Part shown: positions 33,350 through 39,514 of the stretch, piece by piece
Layout of the letters: each line of letters opens with the position of its first letter
How positions within the stretch are numbered: position 1 is the stretch's first letter
From: JBJELF01 sp051879015
GTDB lineage: Bacteria > Bacillota > Clostridia > Lachnospirales > Lachnospiraceae
Reading direction: 5' to 3'
Assembly (NCBI GenBank): GCA_051879015.1
Contig: JBJELF010000122.1
Span: forward strand, 1-39,514
DNA: 39,514 nt
Translations under genes and position numbers: made by a program
The notes under the pieces: model-generated
Database searches by the model: none
Told to the model about the DNA's origin: nothing
Seen by the model: only the letters and a program-made list of their open reading frames with translations

Positions 33350-34231
33350 ATGAAAAAAGCCTCTTTCAAAGATTATATTACTCTGCTTAGAGTAAAGCAT
33401 TATGTAAAAAATTTTTTAATATTTATGCCTCTTTTTTTTGGAGAAATGCTGTTTCATCCCACCTTGCTGTCCAAGACACTCTACGCCTTTATCGTTTTTT
33501 GCCTTGGTACCTCCGTCGTCTACATTATAAACGATATCAAGGACGTGGATAAGGACCGAAACCATCCAACCAAATGTCATCGTCCTATTGCCAGTAAAGC
33601 CATTTCCATCCCTACAGCAAATTTTCTGGTGGTCATCATCAGTTCTCTGACAATCCTTCTTTCTGTGTTAGCTGTAGCTGCTGATATTTACTCCTTCTAT
33701 GCTCCACTTTGGCTGCTGAGCTACCTTGTCCTTAACTTTTTGTACAGCAGCCGACTAAAACACATCCCGATTGTAGATGTAGTAATTCTAGCTGCCGGCT
33801 TTCTCATTCGTCTTTACTATGGCTCCTGTGTCACTGGCATCGAAGTATCTTCATGGCTTTATCTAACCGTATTAGGAGGAGCTTTCTATCTTGGAATGGG
33901 AAAACGAAGAAATGAACTGCAGCACCAAATTTCTGGACAAACCAGAGAAGTTCTCAAAAAATACAATTATGCCTTTCTGGACAAAAATATGCATATATTC
34001 GTCGCTTTTACGGAAATTTGCTATGCCCTCTGGGCCGTTCAAAATTCTCACACTCTACTCATGTGGACCGTTCCCATCGTCATGGTGATTTTCATGAAAT
34101 ACAGTCTCCATATCGAGTCAATGGACTGTGACGGCAATCCAATGGATGTCGTGCTGTCCGACAAAAATATGCTTGCACTCGTTTTCCTGTATATTGTATT
34201 TCTTTTTGTATGTATCTATATCATCCCATAA
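33350..34231 (+). CDS. UbiA-family polyprenyl-phosphate phosphoribosyltransferase-like protein
   Basis: A 293-residue enzyme with about eight to nine membrane segments. The first Asp-rich motif NDIKDVDKDRNHPTK (from residue 61) continues into CHRPIAS, the pattern of decaprenyl-phosphate phosphoribosyltransferases (mycobacterial Rv3806c type) rather than of quinone or heme prenyltransferases. The second site YSSRLKHIPIVDVV (132-145) and GMGKRRNEL also fit. The reaction would be transfer of phosphoribose from PRPP to a polyprenyl phosphate. The frame opens at 33263 but I choose the ATG at 33350, which has GAAAGGA upstream and yields MKKASFKDYITLLRVKHYVKN, a normal start. DprE1/DprE2-type epimerase genes are not in the window. 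Confidence 0.85.
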   Translation: MKKASFKDYITLLRVKHYVKNFLIFMPLFFGEMLFHPTLLSKTLYAFIVFCLGTSVVYIINDIKDVDKDRNHPTKCHRPIASKAISIPTANFLVVIISSLTILLSVLAVAADIYSFYAPLWLLSYLVLNFLYSSRLKHIPIVDVVILAAGFLIRLYYGSCVTGIEVSSWLYLTVLGGAFYLGMGKRRNELQHQISGQTREVLKKYNYAFLDKNMHIFVAFTEICYALWAVQNSHTLLMWTVPIVMVIFMKYSLHIESMDCDGNPMDVVLSDKNMLALVFLYIVFLFVCIYIIP

Positions 34232-34249
34232 AATATTAAGGAGAAAAAA

Positions 34250-35797
34250 ATGACAAAAAAAAGTTCAAACCTTCTATTCATAATCATTCTCGCTCTTTCC
34301 AGCGCCCTGCTGACCTACTGGTTTTTAATCAATTACGATACTGCCATTGCAGTCCTGTCTATGCTCATATCCGCAGGGTGCGCCGTCATGGTATATCTTA
34401 AAAAGAAAGAAACTGCTGCCCAGTTCCTTCGAGAACACCAGGTTCTTGCAGTCTTGTTGGCAGCCTTTCTATTCTATATGTTATGTTTCATACAGTCAGG
34501 CAAAAGCGAGGATATCCTGTTTTTGGGCGTGTCCCTGTTTCAAATGCCCTATCTGTTTATTGCATTTCCTGCCCTCTATTTCTATGGAATCATCGCGGCA
34601 GACTGCCTGTTCCATGCGATTCAAAGTTTTATAAACAGTATGGATGATTGGGATAAAAAATCCTATCCCATTATTTCTATCGTGATTGCCTTGCTCATTA
34701 TCGTATTTTATATCAATCATTCCGATTGGTACGAACAATTTGACAAAGTCTACTCCATCGATTCCGGCTGGTGCTTTCACAACATCTTTCCTAAATTTTC
34801 TTACTATGATATCAGGCACCCCCTTCTCAGTGTGTATACCTTCCCCATCTACACATTGATTTCTCTCATCAATACCTTGTTTGTCCCTGAATCCATGTGG
34901 ACTGTCACCTGCGCTGTGGGAATTCAGCTATTCAACTCTCAGCTTTTGATTTTGATGGGATTTTTGATAAAGAAAATGACCGACAACAGTAAGGAAATGC
35001 TCCTGTTTTTTCTATCCTCCTACTCTGTGGTCATGTATTTCTTTTTCTTAGAAAAATATCAGCTATGTACCTTTCTTCTTGTGGCATATGTCTATTACCA
35101 ATGTGTAGAGACAACGAAACAGATAAAAAGTACAAAAGGACTTGCTCCCGCCTATATCTCAGCAGCCTTTGTGATGCCCACATCCGGATTTTTGGGATTC
35201 AGCTGGCTTCTGACTCATAAACCATGGAAAGAAAAAATAGAAGCCATTTGGAAGACAGTGCTCGCCAGTCTCTTAGCTATGATTTGCCTTGGCCGAGGAA
35301 ATACCCTGCTATACGGTTTCAGTGAGGCCACAGGAAAAGTAAATTCCTTTGGAGGCGGAGAATGGCTGTACTCCGAGAAACTGGTATCTTTCTCCAAACT
35401 CTGGCAGGGTGTCTTTTTTCCAGTCAACGCCGGTGCTGACGGAAAACGCTACTTCTGGATTGAATTGACCAACCAGTACGAATGGGCCTTTTTTGTTATC
35501 CTGCTTTTGGCTCTCATCGGTATCTTTTTGCATCGAAAAGAACATTTTATCCAGACCAGTGTCCTGTGGCTTACTTTCTCCTTTATCTTGGTTGTAGTGA
35601 TTCAATGGTCAGTCAAAGAAAGTCCGCTTTTTAGTCTGTACTTCACCTGGGCTTTACTTCCAGCAGTAAAATATGGGATGGACTACCTAATTGACCACTT
35701 AAAAGTCAGACCCGCCCTCTTTTACGGCATTATAACAGCTTTCATGCTCCTGCTTGATATCATTGACTTGTCAAGAATACTGGCTTTTTTTCAATAA
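34250..35797 (+). CDS. polytopic membrane protein, possibly GT-C-like
   Basis: A 515-residue protein with about eleven to twelve membrane segments and a large central loop containing SGWCFHNIFPKFSYYDIRHP, an Asp/His-bearing extracytoplasmic loop that would suit a GT-C glycosyltransferase. No exact family is recognised. AAGGAG lies before the ATG, 18 nt after the UbiA gene. Its place in the operon suggests it uses, flips or modifies the lipid-linked product of the UbiA enzyme. Confidence 0.68.
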   Translation: MTKKSSNLLFIIILALSSALLTYWFLINYDTAIAVLSMLISAGCAVMVYLKKKETAAQFLREHQVLAVLLAAFLFYMLCFIQSGKSEDILFLGVSLFQMPYLFIAFPALYFYGIIAADCLFHAIQSFINSMDDWDKKSYPIISIVIALLIIVFYINHSDWYEQFDKVYSIDSGWCFHNIFPKFSYYDIRHPLLSVYTFPIYTLISLINTLFVPESMWTVTCAVGIQLFNSQLLILMGFLIKKMTDNSKEMLLFFLSSYSVVMYFFFLEKYQLCTFLLVAYVYYQCVETTKQIKSTKGLAPAYISAAFVMPTSGFLGFSWLLTHKPWKEKIEAIWKTVLASLLAMICLGRGNTLLYGFSEATGKVNSFGGGEWLYSEKLVSFSKLWQGVFFPVNAGADGKRYFWIELTNQYEWAFFVILLLALIGIFLHRKEHFIQTSVLWLTFSFILVVVIQWSVKESPLFSLYFTWALLPAVKYGMDYLIDHLKVRPALFYGIITAFMLLLDIIDLSRILAFFQ

Positions 35798-35805
35798 ATA
35801 CCATA

Positions 35806-36330
35806 TTGCGCAGTCAAATCATCCATTTCGGAAAATACGAACATAAAGAGCTTGCAGCAGCGAGTTTTGCCTTAGTATTATGTATTGGCGTTCCCTTGCT
35901 AATCAACTCGCTTTCTACAGACAGTGGCGGCAAATCGCCTTATCCGTTTGACATGCTGGATGTCGGTGAAAGCACCACCTACAAAGATGGATCCGTTGCC
36001 TTTGAAAGTCTCAATGAGAACTCATTTAGTTTTATTTTAACGATTGAAAACGAGGAAGATGAGCTGAATTACCAATATAGTTACGAACTTAAAATGAATG
36101 GTTGGACATCTTATGACGATGGAAGAGATGAGGCTATGGGAAGTGAAATGTTGGAACTTTTGAGCATCACTGTAAACGGTGAACCTGCAGCTGAAATTCC
36201 AAATACACCTGGAGAGTACCATATCACAATTGATTTCACGGAAATTATCGCTCAGGATGGAACTGCTCATATTGCCGATATTCTTATGTGGGGCATTGCT
36301 TCTTTCAATATTGATTACCACGAAAACTAA
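35806..36330 (+). CDS. small anchored protein of unknown function
   Basis: A frame of 174 residues with one hydrophobic segment (about 18-35) and an acidic extracytoplasmic domain (about 45-174) of beta-rich appearance. The only early start is a TTG at 35806, 8 nt after the stop of the preceding gene, with no Shine-Dalgarno; translational coupling or an altered 5' end could explain this. It is the last gene before a strong terminator, so it is probably a component of the operon. No family is recognised. Confidence 0.5.
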   Translation: MRSQIIHFGKYEHKELAAASFALVLCIGVPLLINSLSTDSGGKSPYPFDMLDVGESTTYKDGSVAFESLNENSFSFILTIENEEDELNYQYSYELKMNGWTSYDDGRDEAMGSEMLELLSITVNGEPAAEIPNTPGEYHITIDFTEIIAQDGTAHIADILMWGIASFNIDYHEN

Positions 36331-36351
36331 ATTTTTATGTAAATGTAACTG

Positions 36352-36382
36352 GCACCCTGCCTTATGCAGGGCGCTTTATTTT
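36352..36382 (+). terminator. intrinsic terminator of the plus-strand operon
   Basis: GCACCCTGC (36352-36360) pairs with GCAGGGCGC (36366-36374) with one mismatch and a 5-nt loop, followed by TTTATTTT. It closes the operon that starts at 29719. Confidence 0.85.
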
Positions 36383-36451
36383 AACGACCCGCTTAAATTC
36401 ACTTCAAATCACCCATAAAATAGAAAAGAACTAAGGAAATTTATATTAATC

Positions 36452-36535
36452 ACTCCACCTAAAATACGAAAAATCGTCTATATCACAAATTCCATAGAGA
36501 ATTTCAACCAGCAACTGCGTAACGTGACAAAATAG
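36452..36535 (+). pseudogene. IS256-type transposase fragment
   Basis: The frame reads TPPKIRKIVYITNSIENFNQ followed by QLRNVTK and a stop. The pattern I-R-K-x-(I/V)-Y-x-T-N-x-I-E-x-x-N-x-x-(I/L)-R-x-x-T-K is the hallmark C-terminal block of IS256/mutator-family transposases. About 27 codons survive, cut at the normal position of a conserved region, so this is a dead remnant of an insertion sequence. The flanking 36383-36451 and 36536-36598 hold no other gene. Confidence 0.7.
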
Positions 36536-36560
36536 GAATCATTTTCCAGATAGATGAAAA

Positions 36561-36586
36561 CCCAGGCTGCCTGTTGACAGTCTGGG
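36561..36586. repeat. hairpin next to the transposase scrap
   Basis: CCCAGGCTG (36561-36569) pairs with CAGTCTGGG (36578-36586) with one mismatch. It lies between the transposase fragment and the truncated HXXEE-like gene. It may be an end of the lost element or an old terminator. Confidence 0.4.
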
Positions 36587-36598
36587 TACGTTGTATAA

Positions 36599-37072
36599 AA
36601 TCAAAGTATTAGGGGGCGATTCCATTATATCGTTGGAGTTATTTCTGGCGGAGGACAGACGCGCTTCAATGTTATGCTTATGAATACGGCTGTACTCATC
36701 ATTCTGACTATTCTTTTTGTAAAAAAAGGCGATAAACCTTGGTTTACAGCTATAATGTCCTTTTTGGGTATAATGGAATTGATTACACATACTACAGCAG
36801 CTATTAAATCCTTGTCTCTATTTAATGAAACAGGATTATCCGTTCCATACTCTCCGGGCTACTTTGTCTGCATCTTTATGTTTGTTCCGCTTGGAATATG
36901 GGGATTCTACTCAATTATTAAAGCAAAAGATTTCAAATGGAATAAGTTAAAATGGATGTTTCTGTGGATAATTGTTATCTGCGTTTTCACTCTAGCTCTT
37001 CCAAATAGACTTTTAAGTGGAATAGGTGAGCCATTTGCAAATTGTGGTTTTTACGAGCAATTTATTAAGTAA
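36599..37072 (+). pseudogene. HXXEE-like membrane protein, N-terminus missing
   Basis: An open frame of 157 residues after a stop at 36596. It contains GVISGGGQTRFNV, then four hydrophobic segments with MELITHTTAAI and YSPGYFVCIFMFVPLGIW, which resemble the C-terminal part of HXXEE-domain membrane proteins. The N-terminal segment that would carry the H-x-x-E-E motif is absent, replaced by insertion-sequence debris. An internal ATG at 36674 would give 132 residues but has no good ribosome site. Most likely a truncated, inactive gene; the family call is tentative. Confidence 0.5.
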
Positions 37073-37114
37073 TGCATAATAATATTCAAAAACTTTCATT
37101 GGAGGTAGCAACAT

Positions 37115-37187
37115 ATGAATGCAATTGTACTATTTGCTACTTTCGGAACTACAGGCATCAAATGGACAATGAAAACAGTTGAGCGAA
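37115..37187 (+). CDS. 5' end of a gene running into an assembly gap
   Basis: GGAGG at 37100-37104 precedes an ATG, and the frame starts MNAIVLFATFGTTGIKWTMK before running into the Ns. These 24 residues do not look like the beginning of an Rpn nuclease, so this may be a different small gene; I do not recognise it. Confidence 0.4.
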
Positions 37188-37287
37188 NNNNNNNNNNNNN
37201 NNNNNNNNNNNNNNNNNNNNNNNNNNNNNNNNNNNNNNNNNNNNNNNNNNNNNNNNNNNNNNNNNNNNNNNNNNNNNNNNNNNNNNN
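37188..37287. other. assembly gap of 100 N
   Basis: Exactly 100 unknown bases, the usual placeholder for a gap of unknown length. Any reading frame that crosses it is artificial. Confidence 0.99.
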
Positions 37288-37288
37288 T

Positions 37289-38134
37289 CAAGTAGGAGAA
37301 GTCGGTGTCCATCCAGACGAAAGCAACATAGGCACCCGTATTCAAGGCATGAATACGGAAGATGCAACTTTATCGGAGGGAACCATTTATTATGATATTC
37401 GATTCTGTGCATCGGTACCACATTCTGACTCTCCCATTCGATTAATTTTGAATGTGGAGGCACAGAGAAAATATTATCCTGGATATCCACTGCTCAAACG
37501 TGGGATTTACTATTGCGGACGTCTTCTTTCTGCTCAGAAAGAGACGGAATTTACTGGTGAACATTATCAAGATATCAAAAAAGTGTACTCCATCTGGATT
37601 TGTACCAATCCTGCCATGAATCGCAAAAATACGATTACCAAATATCAGATGAGTGAATTCAACTTAGTGGGACATGGGAAAGAAGAACGCCAATACTATG
37701 ATTTATTGACGGTCATCATGATCTGTTTAGGAACCGAACATCAAGAAAATTACAATGGAGTCCTGAAACTGTTGCAAACGCTTCTCTCCCCAGACCTAGA
37801 AGCGAATGAAAAGAAGTCGTTATTACAAAATGAATTTGATATCCAAATGACTGAGAACATGGAAAGTGAGGTGTCAATTATGTGTAATTTAAGTGATGAA
37901 ATCGAAGAAAGAGGGATTCAGAAAGGCAAAGCAGAGGGCATAACTCAAGGCATAGCTCAAGGTATGGCTCAAGGCATAGCTCAAGGTATGGCTCAAGGTA
38001 TGGCTCAAGGCAAATTAGCGACTCTCATCCAATGTATTCAAAAAAAATTCATGACAGAAGAACAAGCTGCTCAAGAATTTGGCACAACCGTCGCAGAGTT
38101 TTGGGAACAAGCAAAGAAATTTGGATTAACCTAA
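37289..38134 (+). CDS. Rpn family PD-(D/E)XK nuclease/transposase, N-terminus in gap
   Basis: The 281 visible residues match the recombination-promoting nuclease/PD-(D/E)XK transposase family: YYDIRF, LILNVEAQRKYYPGYPL (E of the nuclease core), RGIYYCGRLLSAQ and DIKKVYSIWICTNP. Missing at the left are about 80-90 residues that fall in the gap. Near the C-terminus, EERGIQKGKAEGITQG leads into a Gln-Gly-rich repeat tract made of 12-bp units (37937-38008). Members of this family, which is expanded in gut bacteria, cut DNA and promote recombination, but their role in the cell is not settled. It lies among fragments of mobile genes. Confidence 0.82.
   Translation, partial: QVGEVGVHPDESNIGTRIQGMNTEDATLSEGTIYYDIRFCASVPHSDSPIRLILNVEAQRKYYPGYPLLKRGIYYCGRLLSAQKETEFTGEHYQDIKKVYSIWICTNPAMNRKNTITKYQMSEFNLVGHGKEERQYYDLLTVIMICLGTEHQENYNGVLKLLQTLLSPDLEANEKKSLLQNEFDIQMTENMESEVSIMCNLSDEIEERGIQKGKAEGITQGIAQGMAQGIAQGMAQGMAQGKLATLIQCIQKKFMTEEQAAQEFGTTVAEFWEQAKKFGLT
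37937..38008 (+). repeat. six 12-bp tandem repeats in the Rpn gene
   Basis: Units of the type GGYATRGCTCAA encode GIAQ or GMAQ. The first unit differs by one base (ACT for GCT). The in-frame 12-bp length means that gain or loss of units changes the length of the linker without a frameshift. Confidence 0.9.
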
Positions 38135-38153
38135 TGATTTCTACTTTTCATTG

Positions 38154-38178
38154 ATTGGTGGACAATTTGTCCACCAAT
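38154..38178. repeat. perfect 25-bp palindrome
   Basis: ATTGGTGGACAA (38154-38165), one central T, TTGTCCACCAAT (38167-38178). It lies between the Rpn stop codon and the recombinase start. No U-run follows. It could be a terminator-like hairpin for the Rpn gene, an operator, or a recombination site. Confidence 0.7.
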
Positions 38179-38204
38179 TATGTCAATAAAATGAGGAGAA
38201 GGAC

Positions 38205-38417
38205 ATGGAAGAAGTAAAACAAGCTGCTATCTATATTCGTGTATCAACGAACCAACAAGAAGAACTATCTCCGGACAGTCAGAAACGTCTTTGTCTGGAA
38301 TATGCTAAGAAACACAACATGATTGTTAGCAATGAGTATAGTTACGTTGAAAATGGAATATCTGGTAAGCATGCAGACAAACGCCCTAAGCGTTCACTAA
38401 TTACGACCCCAATATAA
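38205..38417 (+). pseudogene. truncated serine recombinase (resolvase N-terminus)
   Basis: The first about 62 residues match large serine recombinases: AAIYIRVSTNQQEE with the catalytic serine, then SPDSQKRLCLEYAKKHN and YVENGISGKHADKRP. The frame then ends in unrelated residues and a stop at 38417, where a full protein would have about 500 residues. The start is intact with GGAGAAGGAC upstream, so the damage is a 3' deletion or replacement. It is a remnant of an integrative element. Confidence 0.8.
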
Positions 38418-38590
38418 ACACTATTCAGTTTTGATTTCGAATGTCCTTAAGTATACCAAAATGGCAAATTACGCCCTATAATCATTAATCTACATGAATG
38501 AAACGCCTTCGGCGAAAGTCAATACAGTTAATATAAAGGCTGTAATAATTTTGGGTTGATGAGTGTCCTTAAGTAGATATATAAATAACT
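38418..38590. repeat. non-coding stretch with a 12-bp direct repeat
   Basis: TGTCCTTAAGTA occurs at 38443-38454 and again at 38564-38575, separated by 109 bp of AT-rich sequence that includes a GCCTTCGGCG hairpin (about 38502-38513). I see no gene in it. It may mark the edges of an inserted or deleted piece. Confidence 0.55.
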
Positions 38591-38998
38591 TTACTCATGT
38601 AACATTGCCATCAATTCTTCAAAATTGTTGCACACATGCTTATTTATAGCACCATCTTCATGATTCCAAAATACAATCTCGCAAGTATTTTCTCCAAAAG
38701 AATAACAGAATAAATTTCCAAAAGGGTCTTCTGCTATAGGTACAAGATTAGAACAAGCAAAATTTTCAGTATCATTAATTATATCAAGAATAAAACTTGT
38801 ATCCTCTTCCAGAAAACTTACCAAATTATTCAAAATTTCCTCTTGTCCTTCAATAGTTATTTTATTTGGTATTGGATATCCTCCATCATATTGCTTAATA
38901 ATAGCAGTAAAATCTCTTGGAAACTTAATTTTAAGTTCTGCTTCAACATCATTAATAATATCATCTGTCACAACATTGTTTTCACAATTCCATTTCAT
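38591..38998 (-). CDS. SMI1/KNR4 (SUKH) family immunity protein
   Basis: A 135-residue cytosolic protein with the SUKH pattern: an early PRDFTAIIKQYDGGYP block, then LVPIAEDPFGNLFCYSF and IVFWNHEDG near the C-terminus. SUKH proteins are immunity proteins of polymorphic toxin systems and bind and neutralise nuclease toxins. It lies directly downstream (9 nt) of the nuclease-toxin gene on the same strand, the standard toxin-immunity order. The ATG has TTAGGAGG about 6 nt upstream. Confidence 0.88.
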   Translation of the reverse strand: MKWNCENNVVTDDIINDVEAELKIKFPRDFTAIIKQYDGGYPIPNKITIEGQEEILNNLVSFLEEDTSFILDIINDTENFACSNLVPIAEDPFGNLFCYSFGENTCEIVFWNHEDGAINKHVCNNFEELMAMLHE

Positions 38999-39007
38999 AT
39001 TAACCTC

Positions 39008-39514
39008 CTAATTTCCAGGTCCCCAGATACTAAATCCACCTGTGTGTCCTGTTTGTCTATGTATCTTTCTATCAACGAGTTGCATTACTCCTTTATCTTG
39101 ATGATGATGCCATGTATATGCTTTAGGAACACCTCCCTCTTTTATAGCAATTTCTGCCTCTGTAAATTTACTCCTTAGATTGCTATCATTCATAATATCA
39201 TTATAGAGTACCTTACTTGCCCTATCAAAATGTGTACCTCTTGACTTCAAATAATCTTGTGGGTCAAGTTTTGTATTATATTTTGATTCAAATATCGGGA
39301 AACCATTTGAATCAAATTTTACACCTGAAACTGGATGAGTTTTTCCTGCTAAATCCATTCTACCTATAGAAGATGTATCACTCTCTATCATCTTATCCGC
39401 ATATTGGCCCAGTTTCGTTTCAACAATCTGTTCCGCTGCATTTTCAGCAACTTCTCCTACTGTATTGGCTATTTGTTTATTGAAAGAAGTGGTTGTTTTT
39501 TGAACAATTCGTTC
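39008..39514 (-). CDS. C-terminal part of a WHH/HNH-type nuclease toxin (partial)
   Basis: The open frame continues off the right edge; 168 residues are visible and the ATG at 39391 is only an internal codon, because coding sequence continues upstream of it (NTVGEVAENAAEQIVETKL). The C-terminal domain has YTWHHHQDKGVMQLVD and IHRQTGHTGGFS, the metal-binding histidine pattern of HNH/Endonuclease VII-like toxins of the WHH/colicin-DNase-like group. Such tips are delivered by contact-dependent or type VII-like systems into competitors; the delivery domain is outside the window. The cognate SUKH immunity gene follows after 9 nt. Confidence 0.83.
   Translation of the reverse strand, partial: ERIVQKTTTSFNKQIANTVGEVAENAAEQIVETKLGQYADKMIESDTSSIGRMDLAGKTHPVSGVKFDSNGFPIFESKYNTKLDPQDYLKSRGTHFDRASKVLYNDIMNDSNLRSKFTEAEIAIKEGGVPKAYTWHHHQDKGVMQLVDRKIHRQTGHTGGFSIWGPGN

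Noticed and set aside
37115..38134. A single 339-residue protein spanning the N stretch
   Set aside because: The frame passes through 100 placeholder bases, so continuity is not shown; treated as two partial genes.
39008..39391. A complete 127-residue toxin starting at the ATG at 39391
   Set aside because: Coding sequence continues in frame to the window edge and this ATG lacks a ribosome site, so it is internal to a longer protein.

Overview
The window comes from the chromosome of a low-GC Firmicute, most likely a gut Clostridia of the family Lachnospiraceae. The support is: purine-rich Shine-Dalgarno sites (GGAGG) before almost every gene, an AT-rich base composition, a T-box leader in front of ileS, a BspA-type leucine-rich repeat protein, a DUF5688-type protein, a bare acetate kinase gene, Rpn/PD-(D/E)XK and SUKH accessory genes, and rRNA-type leader boxes. 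The genus cannot be fixed from the sequence alone.

Layout. 1-420: two consensus promoters fire leftward, almost certainly into an rRNA operon just outside the window. 423-2639: a leucine-rich repeat protein with recently amplified 69-bp units. 2836-9324 (minus): nth, a GH31 alpha-glycosidase, a diacylglycerol/lipid kinase and glycogen phosphorylase. 9526-13277 (minus): ileS with a consensus promoter and an Ile T-box riboswitch. 13339-14001 (minus): a PAP2 membrane phosphatase. 14221-21037 (minus): a five-gene ABC operon made of two paralogous ATPase-permease pairs with a GntR/YtrA-type repressor between them; a palindromic operator lies on the predicted start site of the promoter. 21092-22103 (plus): tRNA-Arg(CCG) and a DUF5688-type gene. 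22187-23284 (minus): aroC. 23554-24747 (plus): ackA. 24897-29383 (minus): a response regulator and histidine kinase overlapping by 4 nt, then a rhomboid protease and a GNAT acetyltransferase. 29719-36330 (plus): a surface-glycan-like operon with two polytopic membrane proteins, an FAD oxidoreductase, a UbiA-family enzyme carrying the signature of polyprenyl-phosphate phosphoribosyltransferases (mycobacterial DPPR synthase type) and a small anchored protein. 36383-39514: an accessory region of gene fragments (IS256-type transposase scrap, headless HXXEE-like gene, an Rpn nuclease interrupted by a 100-N assembly gap, truncated serine recombinase) ending in a SUKH immunity gene and the C-terminal end of a WHH/HNH-type nuclease toxin that runs off the window.

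Two families of small palindromic intergenic repeats are scattered through the core part: a ~57-bp element in three copies (2717, 6744, 23385) and a hairpin-rich element with 12-bp perfect terminal inverted repeats (25814-25983) that has a shortened relative at 29483-29543.

How the genes fit together: the GH31 enzyme and glycogen phosphorylase serve alpha-glucan use and storage, acetate kinase makes ATP at the end of fermentation, the duplicated ABC operon looks like a GntR-controlled envelope-stress or drug-response system, and the 29.7-36.3 kb operon is the best candidate for an undescribed pathway: lipid-linked pentose (polyprenyl-phosphoribose) used to decorate the cell surface, next to a divergent two-component system.
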